Assembly: GCF_017814975.1 (NCBI RefSeq)
Contig: NZ_JAGIQA010000004.1
Location: forward strand, 62,001 to 126,000
Length of the DNA stretch: 64,000 nucleotides
Direction: 5' to 3'
Source: Cupriavidus consociatus
GTDB lineage: Bacteria > Pseudomonadota > Gammaproteobacteria > Burkholderiales > Burkholderiaceae
Made by a program: the position numbers and the translations under genes. Positions 44,513 through 53,908 of this stretch are shown here, piece after piece. The notes beneath the pieces are model-generated. The model made no database searches, was not told the origin of the DNA, and was given only the letters and a program-made list of their open reading frames with translations. The number at the start of each line of letters is the position of its first letter. Position 1 is the first letter of the stretch.

Positions 44513-47158
44513 ATGAAGCTGGCAGAGATCAAGACCCGGCTTGCCTCGCTGCAGGCCCCGCTCCCCGCCTCGATCCAGCAACGCCTGTCCGGCCTGTGCG
44601 CGCGCAGCGCGCGCCTGGGCCTGACCCGGCCGGGCTCGCTGCGCCCCACGCGCCGCGGCGTGCTGGTGGGCATGGCCGCGGTGCCGGCGGCCTTGCTGTT
44701 GTACGTGCTGGTGCTGGTGCCATTCACGCCAGGCATCAGCGACATCCGCAAGGCCAAGTCCGAGCAGCCGGCGCAGGTGCTGTCGGCCGACGGCGAGGAG
44801 CTGGCGGTCTTCAAGTGGGCCAACCGCGACTGGGTGCCGCTGAAGCAGATCTCGCCCAACGTGGTGGCGGCGCTGATCTCGACCGAAGACCACCGCTTCT
44901 ATGAGCACCACGGGCTCGACTGGCGCCGCCTTGCCTCGGCCGCGGTGCATACCTTCTCGGGCGACCGCCAGGGCGGCTCGACCATTACCCAGCAGCTGGC
45001 GCGCAACCTCTATCCCGACGAGATCGGCCGCGCGCCCACGCTGACGCGCAAGTTGAAGGAAGCAATCACCGCGTTCAAGATCGAGGCCCTGTACACCAAG
45101 GACGAGATCCTCGAGACCTACCTGAACACGGTGCCGTTCCTGTACAACGCGTTTGGCATCGAGATGGCCGCGCGCACGTACTTCGACAAGCCGGCGCGCT
45201 CGCTCGACGTGCTGCAGAGCGCCACGCTGATCGGCATGCTCAAGGGCAACAGCTACTACAACCCGGTGCTGAACCCCGAGCGCGCGCTGGACCGGCGCAA
45301 TATCGTGCTGGGACAGATGGTCAAGCGCGGCAAGCTGGACGCGGCCCGCTACGAGCAGCTAAAACGCCGTCCGCTGCGCATCGACTTCGAGCGACAGACC
45401 GAGCCGCCCGGCCCCGCGCCGCATTTCGCGCAGCAGCTGCGCAAGTGGCTGATCGGCTGGGCCGACCGCAACGGCTACGACATCTACGCCGACGGCCTGG
45501 TGGTGCGCACCACCATCGACGCGCGCCTGCAGGCCATGGCCACGCAGGCGGTGGCGCAGCAGGGCAACCGCCTGCAGGCGATCGCCAACGCGGCCTGGGC
45601 GCCGCGCGCGGGCTGGGCCGCGGACCGCGCGCTGGTGCAGGCCTTCGTGCGCGAGTCGCCGGAATACCGCGCCGCCACCGCCGCCGGCACGACGCCTGAA
45701 GACGCGATGAAGCACCTGCTGGCCAACGGCACCTTCATGCGCGAACTGCACCAGCAGAAGACGCGGATCCAGGCGGGCTTCCTCGCCATCGATCCGCGCA
45801 ACGGCGAGATCCGCGCCTGGGTCGGCAGCCGCGACTATACGCAGGACGCCTTCGACCACGTGCAGCAGGCGCGCCGGCAGCCGGGCTCGACCTTCAAGCC
45901 CTTCGTCTACGGCGCCGCCTTCGAGGACGGCAAGTCGCCCGACGACACGCTGATGGACCAGCCGGTCGAGATCGAGCTGGCCGGCGGCGAGATCTGGCGC
46001 CCGTCGGACGAGGGCCGCCCCACCGGGCGCGCGATGAGCCTGCGCGACGGCCTGGTCTATTCGCGCAACACCATCACCGCGCAGCTGATGCAGCAGGTAG
46101 GCCCGGCGCGCGTGGCACGGCTGGCGCGCGAGATGGGCGTGCGCGAAAGCCGGCTCGACGAGGTGCCGTCACTGGCGCTGGGCACCAGCCCGGTCACGCT
46201 CAAGGAAATGGTGGCCGCCTACGGCACCATCGCCAACGCCGGCAACTACATCGCGCCAACCATGGTCACGCGCATCGAAGACCGCAACGGCAATGTGCTG
46301 CAGGTATTCCGGCCGGCGCGCGCGGAGCACGCCCTGCCCCACGCCACCACGCAGACCCTGCTCGACGTGATGCGCGACGTGATCGACCGCGGCACCGGCG
46401 CCGGCATCCGCTCGCGCTTCGGCATCCGCGCCGACGTGGCCGGCAAGACCGGCACCACGCAGGACAACGCCGACGGCTGGTTCATCATGATGCACCCGGA
46501 ACTGGTCGCCGGCGCCTGGGTCGGCTTCAACGACAGCCGCGTCACGCTGCGCAGCGACTACTGGGGCCAGGGCGCGCACAGCGCGCTGCCGATGGTCGGC
46601 GATTTCTACCAGCGCGCGCTGCGCGGCCGCGTCATCGACGGCCGCGCGCGCTTTGCCGAATACGAGGAAACCCATATGTTCGCCTCGCTCGGCAACCAAG
46701 TGCGCGGCTGGTGGGCCCGGCTCTTCAGCGGCGACAAGGCCAACGAAGCCACCGCGCCGCGCCCGGCGCCGCGCCGTCCGGCGCTGCCGGCGCCCGAGGC
46801 GGATGTGACGCCGCCGGCGAGCACGCCGATGGCGTCGGCTTCTGCGCCGGTGAACGGCGGAGGCAGTGGCGAGGAAGAGTCCAGCCTGGCGCTGGACCAG
46901 GGGGAAACGGTGATGGCGGTGCCGCCGCAGGACCGCGCGACGGCGAGCGCCCCCACCGCAACGGCAGCGCCGTCTGGCCAACCGGCGCCCCCGGCACCGG
47001 CCGGCCCCAACGCTCCGGGCTTCCCGCCGCCGCCCACGATGGCCCCTCCGACCCCTCCGGCCCCTCCGGCCCCCTCGGCCCCTCCGGCGCCAGCGCCCGC
47101 CGCGCCCATCTACCCGGTCGCGCCGACCACGATCTCGCCCGCCAACGGCAGCAACTGA
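44513..47158 (+). CDS. mrcA: Penicillin-binding protein 1A (class A)
   Basis: This bifunctional peptidoglycan synthase of 881 residues has a membrane anchor (about 55-75). Its GT51 glycosyltransferase shows ISTEDHRFYEHHGLDW and GGSTITQQLARNLY; its transpeptidase has active-site PGSTFKPF, YSRNT and KTGTTQDN. The last ~150 residues are low-complexity Pro/Ala sequence (PPTPPAPPAPSAPPAP) outside the enzyme, perhaps a flexible spacer. ATG 44513 is chosen; an upstream GTG at 44486 is possible. Confidence 0.92.
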   Translation: MKLAEIKTRLASLQAPLPASIQQRLSGLCARSARLGLTRPGSLRPTRRGVLVGMAAVPAALLLYVLVLVPFTPGISDIRKAKSEQPAQVLSADGEELAVFKWANRDWVPLKQISPNVVAALISTEDHRFYEHHGLDWRRLASAAVHTFSGDRQGGSTITQQLARNLYPDEIGRAPTLTRKLKEAITAFKIEALYTKDEILETYLNTVPFLYNAFGIEMAARTYFDKPARSLDVLQSATLIGMLKGNSYYNPVLNPERALDRRNIVLGQMVKRGKLDAARYEQLKRRPLRIDFERQTEPPGPAPHFAQQLRKWLIGWADRNGYDIYADGLVVRTTIDARLQAMATQAVAQQGNRLQAIANAAWAPRAGWAADRALVQAFVRESPEYRAATAAGTTPEDAMKHLLANGTFMRELHQQKTRIQAGFLAIDPRNGEIRAWVGSRDYTQDAFDHVQQARRQPGSTFKPFVYGAAFEDGKSPDDTLMDQPVEIELAGGEIWRPSDEGRPTGRAMSLRDGLVYSRNTITAQLMQQVGPARVARLAREMGVRESRLDEVPSLALGTSPVTLKEMVAAYGTIANAGNYIAPTMVTRIEDRNGNVLQVFRPARAEHALPHATTQTLLDVMRDVIDRGTGAGIRSRFGIRADVAGKTGTTQDNADGWFIMMHPELVAGAWVGFNDSRVTLRSDYWGQGAHSALPMVGDFYQRALRGRVIDGRARFAEYEETHMFASLGNQVRGWWARLFSGDKANEATAPRPAPRRPALPAPEADVTPPASTPMASASAPVNGGGSGEEESSLALDQGETVMAVPPQDRATASAPTATAAPSGQPAPPAPAGPNAPGFPPPPTMAPPTPPAPPAPSAPPAPAPAAPIYPVAPTTISPANGSN

Positions 47159-47186
47159 ACCCAGCGGCCAATCTCGCCTCGGGCTG

Positions 47187-48521
47187 CTAGACCAGCCCCA
47201 GATCCCGCCCGGGCACGCCCGGGAACACCTGCCCCAGCCGCGCCGCATCCAGTCCGTACAACCGCTGGAACAGCCCGCCCAGCACCGCCCGATACTCATT
47301 GCGTACCGGCCAGTCCCGGTCCTGGTTCAGCGCCGCGCGCTCCACCGCGACCTGCTCGCCCGCGATGCGCCCGCCGCGCACCGCGCCGCCGGCCACCCAG
47401 TAGACGGTGCCATGGCCATGGTCGGTGCCGCGGGTGCCATTCTCGCGGAACGTGCGCCCGAACTCTGACAGCACTACCACCGTGGTGCTGCGCCACGCCG
47501 GCCCCATGCCTTCGGCGAAGGCCGACAGGCCGCGGCCGAGGTTGTCGAGCAGGCCGGCGAGCTGGCCTTGCGCCGCGCCCTGGTTGACATGGGTATCCCA
47601 GCCGCCGACGTCGATAAAGCCGAGGTTGAAGCGCTCGCGCATCAGTCCCGCCATGCGCCGCGCCTCGACCTCGAAGCCGCGCGCGCTGAGCGAGCGACGG
47701 TTGGCGGCCTGCATCTCCTGCTGGCGCGCGGCCATGCTGTTGCCACCTGCCGTGTCCCCTGCGGTCGCCTCGGCCTGCCGCGCAACCGCCTGGCGCAGCT
47801 CGAAACCTTCGTCGATGAGGGACTCGAAGCGCGTGCCGCGGTACATCTGCGCCAGCATCTGTTCCTGGCGCGCATCGAACGGAGTGCGGCCGCTGCCCTT
47901 GAGCGAGACGTTGGGCACGCCGCGCGGCCCGGCCAGCACCATCGGCAGGCCGTCGGTGAAGGCCACCGGCGCGGCCTGGCCGCCCAACGCCTGCGCCAGG
48001 CGGTTGAGGAAGCCGCTGCCGCGCAGCGCGGCGAGCTGGCTGCGGTTGTGGTCGCGTGGGTCACCGTCCGCGCCCGGCAGGCCGGCCTCGATGGTGTCCT
48101 GGGTCTCGAAGTGGCTGCGCGACAGATCATGGGTGCCGGCAAACGGCACGAAGGCCAGCTGCCCGCGTTGCCACAGTGGCAGCATGGCCGGCGCCAGCGC
48201 CGGGTGCAACGCCCAGTCGCCGATGCCGCGCGCGGCGCTGTCGGCGGCAAAGGCTGGCGCCAGCGCGACGGCAGCGCCGGGGTCGGGGTCTGCTCCGGCG
48301 GCAGACGGTCGCCGGATCGCGATGTTGGGGCGCGCCGCGTAATAGAAGTCGCTGCCCGCCGGCACCAGCACGCTGGCGGCGTCATAGCCGCCGCGCAGAA
48401 ACACCAGCAGGAAGCGGGCTTCGGCGTGCGCCGGCAGCGCGTAGACGCGCGACACCGTGGCGGGCAGCGTCCACGCCAGCGCGGTGGCGCCCATCGTCTT
48501 GAGCCATTGTCTGCGTTGCAT
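47187..48521 (-). CDS. DUF1501 family protein, Tat-exported
   Basis: The 444-residue protein begins MQRRQWLKTMGATALAWTLP, a twin-arginine-type signal. It contains LLVFLRGGYDAASVLVP, GLPMVLAGPRG, NLGFIDVGGWDTHVNQGAAQ and VVVLSEFGRTFRENG. This is a sulfatase-like fold with predicted metal-binding Asp/His, but no known reaction. AAGGAG lies before ATG 48521. It is downstream of a DUF1800 gene by 23 bp; the two families are commonly paired. Confidence 0.9.
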   Translation of the reverse strand: MQRRQWLKTMGATALAWTLPATVSRVYALPAHAEARFLLVFLRGGYDAASVLVPAGSDFYYAARPNIAIRRPSAAGADPDPGAAVALAPAFAADSAARGIGDWALHPALAPAMLPLWQRGQLAFVPFAGTHDLSRSHFETQDTIEAGLPGADGDPRDHNRSQLAALRGSGFLNRLAQALGGQAAPVAFTDGLPMVLAGPRGVPNVSLKGSGRTPFDARQEQMLAQMYRGTRFESLIDEGFELRQAVARQAEATAGDTAGGNSMAARQQEMQAANRRSLSARGFEVEARRMAGLMRERFNLGFIDVGGWDTHVNQGAAQGQLAGLLDNLGRGLSAFAEGMGPAWRSTTVVVLSEFGRTFRENGTRGTDHGHGTVYWVAGGAVRGGRIAGEQVAVERAALNQDRDWPVRNEYRAVLGGLFQRLYGLDAARLGQVFPGVPGRDLGLV

Positions 48522-48544
48522 GGCGGACTCCTTTCCTGTGCGCG

Positions 48545-50128
48545 TCAGCGCTGCATCCATTCGGGCGAGCTGAGCAGCACGGTATTCCACTCCGCCTGCG
48601 AGGCCGTTTGCGCCAGCGCCGCGCGCGTTGCCGGGCCTAGCGTGGCTTCAATGCCGTCGTAGTAAAGCTTGTTGCCGATCACCGGGAAGCGCGCGCCGCG
48701 CGGCGTGCCCGCATCGCCGGCGAACAGTCCAGCCGGCCCGGAGCCGAGCGCGCGCGCGATCTCGAAGCGCCGCACCATCTGCCCGGAACTGGCCCAGGCG
48801 CTCTCCGCCGCGGGATAGCCGTCGGGTGTCACGTGGCCGTACAGCGGTTCGCCCAGCTGGTTCAGCCAGTTCAGCACCGGGCGCAGGTTGGCGACCGGCC
48901 GGCCCTCGTAGGCCAGCCGCAGCGACGACACCACGTAGACCACCGGATCCTTGAACTTGCGCGGGGATGACGGCGGCAGCCGGTCCAGCTCGGGCGCCAT
49001 CAGCATGGTGCGCAGCACCGCGGCGATATCGCCATCGGTTCGGGCGAAGGTGTGGGCCATGCGGTCGACCAGGGCGGGCGGCGGGTTGTCGGCGATGAAA
49101 TAGGCGGCCAGCCTGGCACTGATAAAGCGCGCCGTGGCCGGCTCGCGCGACAGGATCGTCACCGCGCGCTCGACCTCGGCAAACCCGGCCGGCTCGATGC
49201 GCTGACCCAGCAGCGTCTTGGCGCCGAAGTCATGCCGCGCCGGATTGAACTCGAATGCGCCGTCGCTGCGGTACAGCGCCGCGCGCGCGGGCGGCAGCCG
49301 CGGTGGCGTGCCGCGCAGGTTGACGCCGACGCCGGTCAGCACGCGCGCCAGTTCCTGCACGTCCTGCTGGGTGTAGCGCGAGCCGCTGGGGCCGCCCGCC
49401 ACGCCGAGCGTATGCAGCTCCATCAGCTCGCGCGCGTAGTTCTCGTTGATGCGGTTGGCGCTGCTTTGCGCGTTGTCGAGGTAGAGCAGCATCGCCGGCG
49501 CGGTGACGGTGGCCATCAGCAGGTCGCGGAAGCGGCCCAGTGCATGCGGCCGGATCGCGCGTTCCTCATAGTCGGGCAGCAGCCAGCGCACCTGTCCCTT
49601 GCCCGAATAGACATTGAAGTGGTTCATCCAGAACCACGTCATCTGCTCGCGCAGTTGCGCCGGCGAGTACAACGCCCGCAGCAGGTGGCGCCGCGCGGTA
49701 TTGGCCACCAGCTCGCGGCCCTGTGCGTTCAGGGCCTGGCGGGCCTGCTGCTTGCTGTCTTCGTCGGGCAGCGCATCGATGCGCTCGCGCGCCTGCCGCG
49801 CGGCCAGCAGCGGCGCGCCGGGATCGCCTTGCAGTGCCGGCAGCGCGGCGATGGCGGCGGCCAGCTCCGGTGGATCGGCCGGCGCCATCGCCAGCTGGCG
49901 CTTCAGGTAATCCGAGCGTCCCAGGCGCCGTAGCTCGGCCAGGCTGGCCTGGTCGGCGCCGAAGCTGACGGTATTGAGCCAGCGCAGGTCGGCCGCGCTG
50001 TCGCTGCCGGCGCCCGGTACCTGGGCACAGGCGCCAACGCAGGCGGCCAGCACCACCGCCGCGCTGGCACGCCACGCCGACAGCCGCCGCAGCACCGTGC
50101 CATATCCCGCCTGTTGCGACGCATCCAT
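48545..50128 (-). CDS. DUF1800 family lipoprotein
   Basis: This 527-residue protein has a lipoprotein-like signal (VVLAAC near residue 30) and the DUF1800 core: LREQMTWFWMNHFNVYSGKG, NENYARELMELHTLGV, TQQDVQELARVLTGVGV, PARHDFGAKTLLGQ and SSPRKFKDPVVYVVSSLRL. Function is unknown; it works with DUF1501 proteins by genomic pairing. ATG 50128 has GGGAGG. A 13-bp triplet repeat lies just upstream and adds alternative starts. Confidence 0.9.
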   Translation of the reverse strand: MDASQQAGYGTVLRRLSAWRASAAVVLAACVGACAQVPGAGSDSAADLRWLNTVSFGADQASLAELRRLGRSDYLKRQLAMAPADPPELAAAIAALPALQGDPGAPLLAARQARERIDALPDEDSKQQARQALNAQGRELVANTARRHLLRALYSPAQLREQMTWFWMNHFNVYSGKGQVRWLLPDYEERAIRPHALGRFRDLLMATVTAPAMLLYLDNAQSSANRINENYARELMELHTLGVAGGPSGSRYTQQDVQELARVLTGVGVNLRGTPPRLPPARAALYRSDGAFEFNPARHDFGAKTLLGQRIEPAGFAEVERAVTILSREPATARFISARLAAYFIADNPPPALVDRMAHTFARTDGDIAAVLRTMLMAPELDRLPPSSPRKFKDPVVYVVSSLRLAYEGRPVANLRPVLNWLNQLGEPLYGHVTPDGYPAAESAWASSGQMVRRFEIARALGSGPAGLFAGDAGTPRGARFPVIGNKLYYDGIEATLGPATRAALAQTASQAEWNTVLLSSPEWMQR

Positions 50129-50141
50129 GCTCGCCTCCCTG

Positions 50142-50180
50142 TCATGGCCAACCTTCATGGCCAACCTTCATGGCCAACCT
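50142..50180. repeat. Three perfect 13-bp tandem repeats upstream of the DUF1800 gene
   Basis: TCATGGCCAACCT is repeated three times without change. It begins 14 bp upstream of the DUF1800 start. On the minus strand each copy carries an ATG, but because 13 is not a multiple of 3 only the middle copy (50158) is in frame with the gene. Confidence 0.95.
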
Positions 50181-50336
50181 GTCAATGTTACGTGGCAAGC
50201 GCGTTTCCGTTGACGTCCCGACGGCGCGGGAGTGTTACCAATGCTTTCAGTGCCAGGCCGGCCGAATTGCCGGAAATGCCAAGACAGTCCCGGCACGCCT
50301 GGCTAGCCTTGCGCTTTGTCTTTTCAGCAAGCTGTC

Positions 50337-51263
50337 ATGCCGCGCCCCGTCTTCCCTGCCCCCTGCTGGCTTCCCAGCCTTGCCTTCGTCCTGATCTGGT
50401 CCACCGGCTTCACCGTGGGCAAGGCCATCGTGCCGCTGGCCGATACCAGCCTGTTCCTGCTGGGGCGCTTTGCCGTGGCCGGGCTGATGTTCATGGCGTG
50501 GGCGCTGGCCGCCCGCGCGGCCTGGCCGCCGCTGCGCGAGGCGCCGCGCCACCTGCTGGCAGGCGCGCTGATGCAGGGGGTCTACCTCTGTGCCGGCTAC
50601 GGGGCCGTGGCGCAGGGCCTGCCGCCGGCGATCATGGCGCTGCTGGGCGCCCTCCAGCCGCTGCTGACCGCGCTGCTTGCCATTCCGCTGCTGAACGAGC
50701 TACCTTCCAGGCGGACCTGGCAGGGCCTGGCGCTGGGTGCGCTGGGCGTCGCGCTGGTGGTGGCGCCGGCGATGCAGGCCGGCGTGCAGCCGGTCTCGCC
50801 GTGGATCGTGCTGCTGGGCGTGCTGGCCATTGTTTCGATCACCATGGGAACCCTGTTGCAGAAATCCGCGATCGCCGCCTGCGACCTGCGCGCCAGCTCG
50901 GCGTGGCAGAACCTGGGCGCGATGCTGGTGGCCGGCGTCATGGTCGCCGTCGTGGCCGCGACCGACTGCACCGGCGCGCCGCTACGCTGGGAAGGCGGCG
51001 TGGTGCTGTGGGCGGCGCTGGCGTGGGCCGGCCTCGGGCTGTCCGGCGGCGGCACGTGGCTGCTGGTCAGCCTGGTGCGGCGCGGCCAGGCGGCCAATGC
51101 CGCGGCGCTGATGTTCCTGGCGCCGCCGCTGGCGGCGGTGCAGGCGTGGCTGCTGTTCGGCCAGGGACTGGGGGCGGTGCAGTCGCTTGGCATGGCGGTT
51201 GCCGGCGCGGGCGTGTGGCTGTGCCAGACACAGGGCAGGCAGCGGCATGCCGAAGCGCGTTGA
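50337..51263 (+). CDS. EamA/DMT-family transporter
   Basis: The 308-residue protein has ten predicted membrane helices in two EamA repeats, starting WLPSLAFVLIWSTGFTVGKA. PPAIMALLGALQPLLTALLA ends the first half, and a second repeat ends AVAGAGVWLCQTQGR. Such proteins export amino acids or metabolites. The last 17 bp overlap an AraC-type regulator gene, which may control it. ATG 50337 is preferred; there is no strong ribosome site. Confidence 0.87.
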   Translation: MPRPVFPAPCWLPSLAFVLIWSTGFTVGKAIVPLADTSLFLLGRFAVAGLMFMAWALAARAAWPPLREAPRHLLAGALMQGVYLCAGYGAVAQGLPPAIMALLGALQPLLTALLAIPLLNELPSRRTWQGLALGALGVALVVAPAMQAGVQPVSPWIVLLGVLAIVSITMGTLLQKSAIAACDLRASSAWQNLGAMLVAGVMVAVVAATDCTGAPLRWEGGVVLWAALAWAGLGLSGGGTWLLVSLVRRGQAANAAALMFLAPPLAAVQAWLLFGQGLGAVQSLGMAVAGAGVWLCQTQGRQRHAEAR

Positions 51264-52017
51264 GGCCCCTGCCCCGCTGGTCGAGCACCGCCGCTACGGC
51301 GACCAGCCCGACGGCCACCAGCACCGCTACCACCAGTTGCTGTTCGGGCTGGCGGGCGCGACCGAGCTGGAGATCGATGGCCATGTCTATCGCGTCGACG
51401 CGCGTACCGGCCTGATCGTGCCGGCCGGCAGCCACCATGAGTTCCTGGGCTTCGACGGCAACCTGCAGCTGGTCGCGGACTTCCCCGCGCAATCGGTGGC
51501 GTTGCCGGCACGGCTGATGGCACGCCCCCGCACCTTTGCGCTGGACGGCGCCTTTGGCAGCCGCGTGCGCGCGCTGGCGGCGTGGCGCGCCGCCGCGGCA
51601 GCGCGAGGCCCGCATACCGACTGGCAGCTCGCCGCGACGCTGGCCGCGGCGCTCGCCGGGAGCCTGGGCATGCCGGCCGACCACCATGTCTTTCCGCTGA
51701 TGGCCGTCGATGCCTACCTGCGCGCCAACCTGTCCGAGCCGTTGCGGGTAGCCGAGGTGGCCGGGCATTTCGGCTGGAGCGTGCGCCGCTTCCAGACCCT
51801 CTTCGCCGACGCCTTCGGCGATACGCCGCACCGGTACCAGACCCGCCTGCGGCTGGACCGCGCGCTGCAGCTGCTGTCGCAGACCACGCTGCCGCTGGCC
51901 GAGATCGCGCTGGCATCCGGCTATCCGGACCAGACCACCTTCACGCGCGGCTTTACGCGGCGCTTCGGGCAGCCGCCCGGCGCGTGGCGGGCAGCGGTGC
52001 GCCACCAGACTGCCTGA
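51247..52017 (+). CDS. AraC-family transcriptional regulator
   Basis: The 256-residue protein has an N-terminal cupin-like ligand domain (HQHRYHQLLFGLAGATELEI, then GLIVPAGSHHEFLGF) and a C-terminal double HTH. The HTH contains LRVAEVAGHFGWSVRRFQTL and LAEIALASGYPDQTTFTRGF, then FGQPPGAWR. It overlaps the exporter gene by 17 bp, so the pair is probably co-transcribed and self-controlled. The effector molecule is unknown. Confidence 0.9.
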   Translation: MPKRVEAPAPLVEHRRYGDQPDGHQHRYHQLLFGLAGATELEIDGHVYRVDARTGLIVPAGSHHEFLGFDGNLQLVADFPAQSVALPARLMARPRTFALDGAFGSRVRALAAWRAAAAARGPHTDWQLAATLAAALAGSLGMPADHHVFPLMAVDAYLRANLSEPLRVAEVAGHFGWSVRRFQTLFADAFGDTPHRYQTRLRLDRALQLLSQTTLPLAEIALASGYPDQTTFTRGFTRRFGQPPGAWRAAVRHQTA

Positions 52018-52118
52018 CCCGCGCGGTCCGCCAGCTCGCGCCACGCCGCGAGAAGCGCCACCCACATGGCAGGAGATTGCGCGCTCGCCGGAAGTTTCGG
52101 CACAGCCAGCATTTATTT

Positions 52119-52140
52119 CTGAATTCTATTGCGAATTCAG
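52119..52140. promoter_or_regulatory. Perfect 8-bp inverted repeat in the permease leader region
   Basis: CTGAATTC-TATTGC-GAATTCAG is perfect and AT-rich compared with its surroundings. It lies 227 bp upstream of the permease. It is a candidate operator; no regulator can be assigned. Nothing else is seen in 52018-52366. Confidence 0.55.
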
Positions 52141-52366
52141 CAACAAATACCGAGCCATTCTGTTTAACCTGCCCGCTATTTTCCGTTTGCGGCGCAGCCT
52201 GTATCGGCAACCGGATCACGGCACAAGGCATGAACCCGCTTGGGAATTGCGCGGTGTGAAGATTTGCCTGCCTCTGCCACTGTCTCCGCGAACGCGAAAA
52301 TAAGCTGCTCCCGCCGGCCGCACAAGGACCGGCGCGGCCATTCTGATCACACGGAGACAACGAGAC

Positions 52367-53746
52367 ATGAGTGCAAGCGCAGAGCATCTGCAACGCGGCC
52401 TGGGTGAACGCCATATCCGCCTGATGGCGCTGGGTTCGGCCATCGGCGTGGGCCTGTTCCTGGGTGCCGGCAGCGCCATCAAGATGGCCGGCCCCGCCAT
52501 CATGCTGGCCTACCTGATCGGCGGCGCGATGATCTTCCTGATCATGCGCGCGCTGGGCGAGATGGCCGTGCACAATCCCGTGGCCGGCTCCTTCTGCCGC
52601 TACGCGCAGGACCACATGGGCCCACTGGCGGGCTACCTGACCGGCTGGAACTACTGGTTCCTGTGGCTGGTGACGTGCGTGGCGGAGATCACCGCGGTTG
52701 CCATCTACATGGGCATGTGGTTCCCCGACGTGCCGCGCTGGATCTGGGCGCTGGCCGCGCTGGCGGCGATGGGCTCGGTCAACCTGATGGCGGTCAAGGC
52801 CTATGGCGAGTTCGAGTTCTGGTTCGCCATGATCAAGATCGTCACCATCGTGCTGATGCTGTTCGGCGGCGGAGCGATGATCGTGTTCGGCTTCGGCAAC
52901 GGCGGTGTCGCCACCGGCTTCTCCAACCTGTGGGCGCATGGCGGCTTCATGCCCAACGGCGCCTCGGGCGTGCTGATGTCGCTGCAGATGGTAATGTTCG
53001 CCTACCTGGGCGTCGAGATGATCGGCCTGACCGCCGGCGAGGCGCGCAACCCGAAGAAGTCGATCCCGGACGCAATCAACTCAGTGTTCTGGCGCATCCT
53101 GATCTTCTACGTCGGCGCGCTGTTCGTGATCCTGTCGCTGTACCCGTGGAACGAGATCGGCGCGCAGGGCAGCCCGTTCGTGCTGACCTTTGAGCGCCTG
53201 GGCATCAAGACCGCCGCGGGCATCATCAACTTCGTGGTGCTGACCGCGGCGCTGTCGTCGTGCAACGGCGGCATCTTCAGCACCGGGCGCATGCTGTACA
53301 ACCTGTCGCTGCAGGGCCAGGCCCCCGCGGCCTTCGCCAGGGTAGACCGCAACGGCGTGCCGCGCCGCGCGCTGCTGGTGTCGATTGCCGCGCTGCTGTG
53401 CGGCGTGCTGCTCAACTACCTGGTGCCGGAGAAAGTGTTCGTCTGGGTGACCGCGATCTCCACCTTCGGCGCGGTCTGGACGTGGGCCATCATCCTGGTC
53501 ACGCAGATCAACTTCCGCCGCAGCCTGTCGGCGGCCGAGCGCAAGGCACTGGCCTTCCGCATGCCGTTCTGGCCGTATGGTTCGTACATCGCGCTGGCCT
53601 TCCTGGCACTGGTGGTGGCGCTGATGGCCTATTTCCCGGAAACGCGCGTGGCGCTGTACGTGGGCCCGGGCTGGCTGGTGCTGCTGACGATCTGCTACTA
53701 CGCGCTTGACATGCGCTCGCGCGGGCCGGTCAGCTACCGCACCTGA
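52367..53746 (+). CDS. Amino acid permease, APC/AAT family (ProY-like)
   Basis: This 459-residue, 12-helix transporter begins QRGLGERHIRLMALGSAIGV and GLFLGAGSAIKMAGPAIMLA, the AAT-family sodium-independent importer pattern. It continues LGEMAVHNPVAGSFCRYAQD and MGSVNLMAVKAYGEFEFW, which resemble proline-specific permeases. The substrate is likely a neutral amino acid, but this is by similarity only. It has its own upstream region and a hairpin after it. Confidence 0.9.
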   Translation: MSASAEHLQRGLGERHIRLMALGSAIGVGLFLGAGSAIKMAGPAIMLAYLIGGAMIFLIMRALGEMAVHNPVAGSFCRYAQDHMGPLAGYLTGWNYWFLWLVTCVAEITAVAIYMGMWFPDVPRWIWALAALAAMGSVNLMAVKAYGEFEFWFAMIKIVTIVLMLFGGGAMIVFGFGNGGVATGFSNLWAHGGFMPNGASGVLMSLQMVMFAYLGVEMIGLTAGEARNPKKSIPDAINSVFWRILIFYVGALFVILSLYPWNEIGAQGSPFVLTFERLGIKTAAGIINFVVLTAALSSCNGGIFSTGRMLYNLSLQGQAPAAFARVDRNGVPRRALLVSIAALLCGVLLNYLVPEKVFVWVTAISTFGAVWTWAIILVTQINFRRSLSAAERKALAFRMPFWPYGSYIALAFLALVVALMAYFPETRVALYVGPGWLVLLTICYYALDMRSRGPVSYRT

Positions 53747-53785
53747 ACGAGCGCGAGTGCGCGTCATGGCGCGCCTCGCTACAAT

Positions 53786-53814
53786 GGCCCCGGGCAATCC
53801 ATTGCCAGGGGGCC
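53786..53814 (+). terminator. Hairpin after the permease gene
   Basis: GGCCCCGGGCAAT and ATTGCCAGGGGGCC pair over 12 bp with a small internal loop. It lies 40 bp after the permease stop and before hpnB. No U-run follows, so termination is only possible. Confidence 0.5.
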
Positions 53815-53908
53815 GAATGTCCGAGACGCCTGACACCTGCGCCGCACCGCGCCACGCCACGCCGCCTCGACGCCAAGGCGTGCCGTCGCGCCACTTGCTG
53901 AAATCGCC

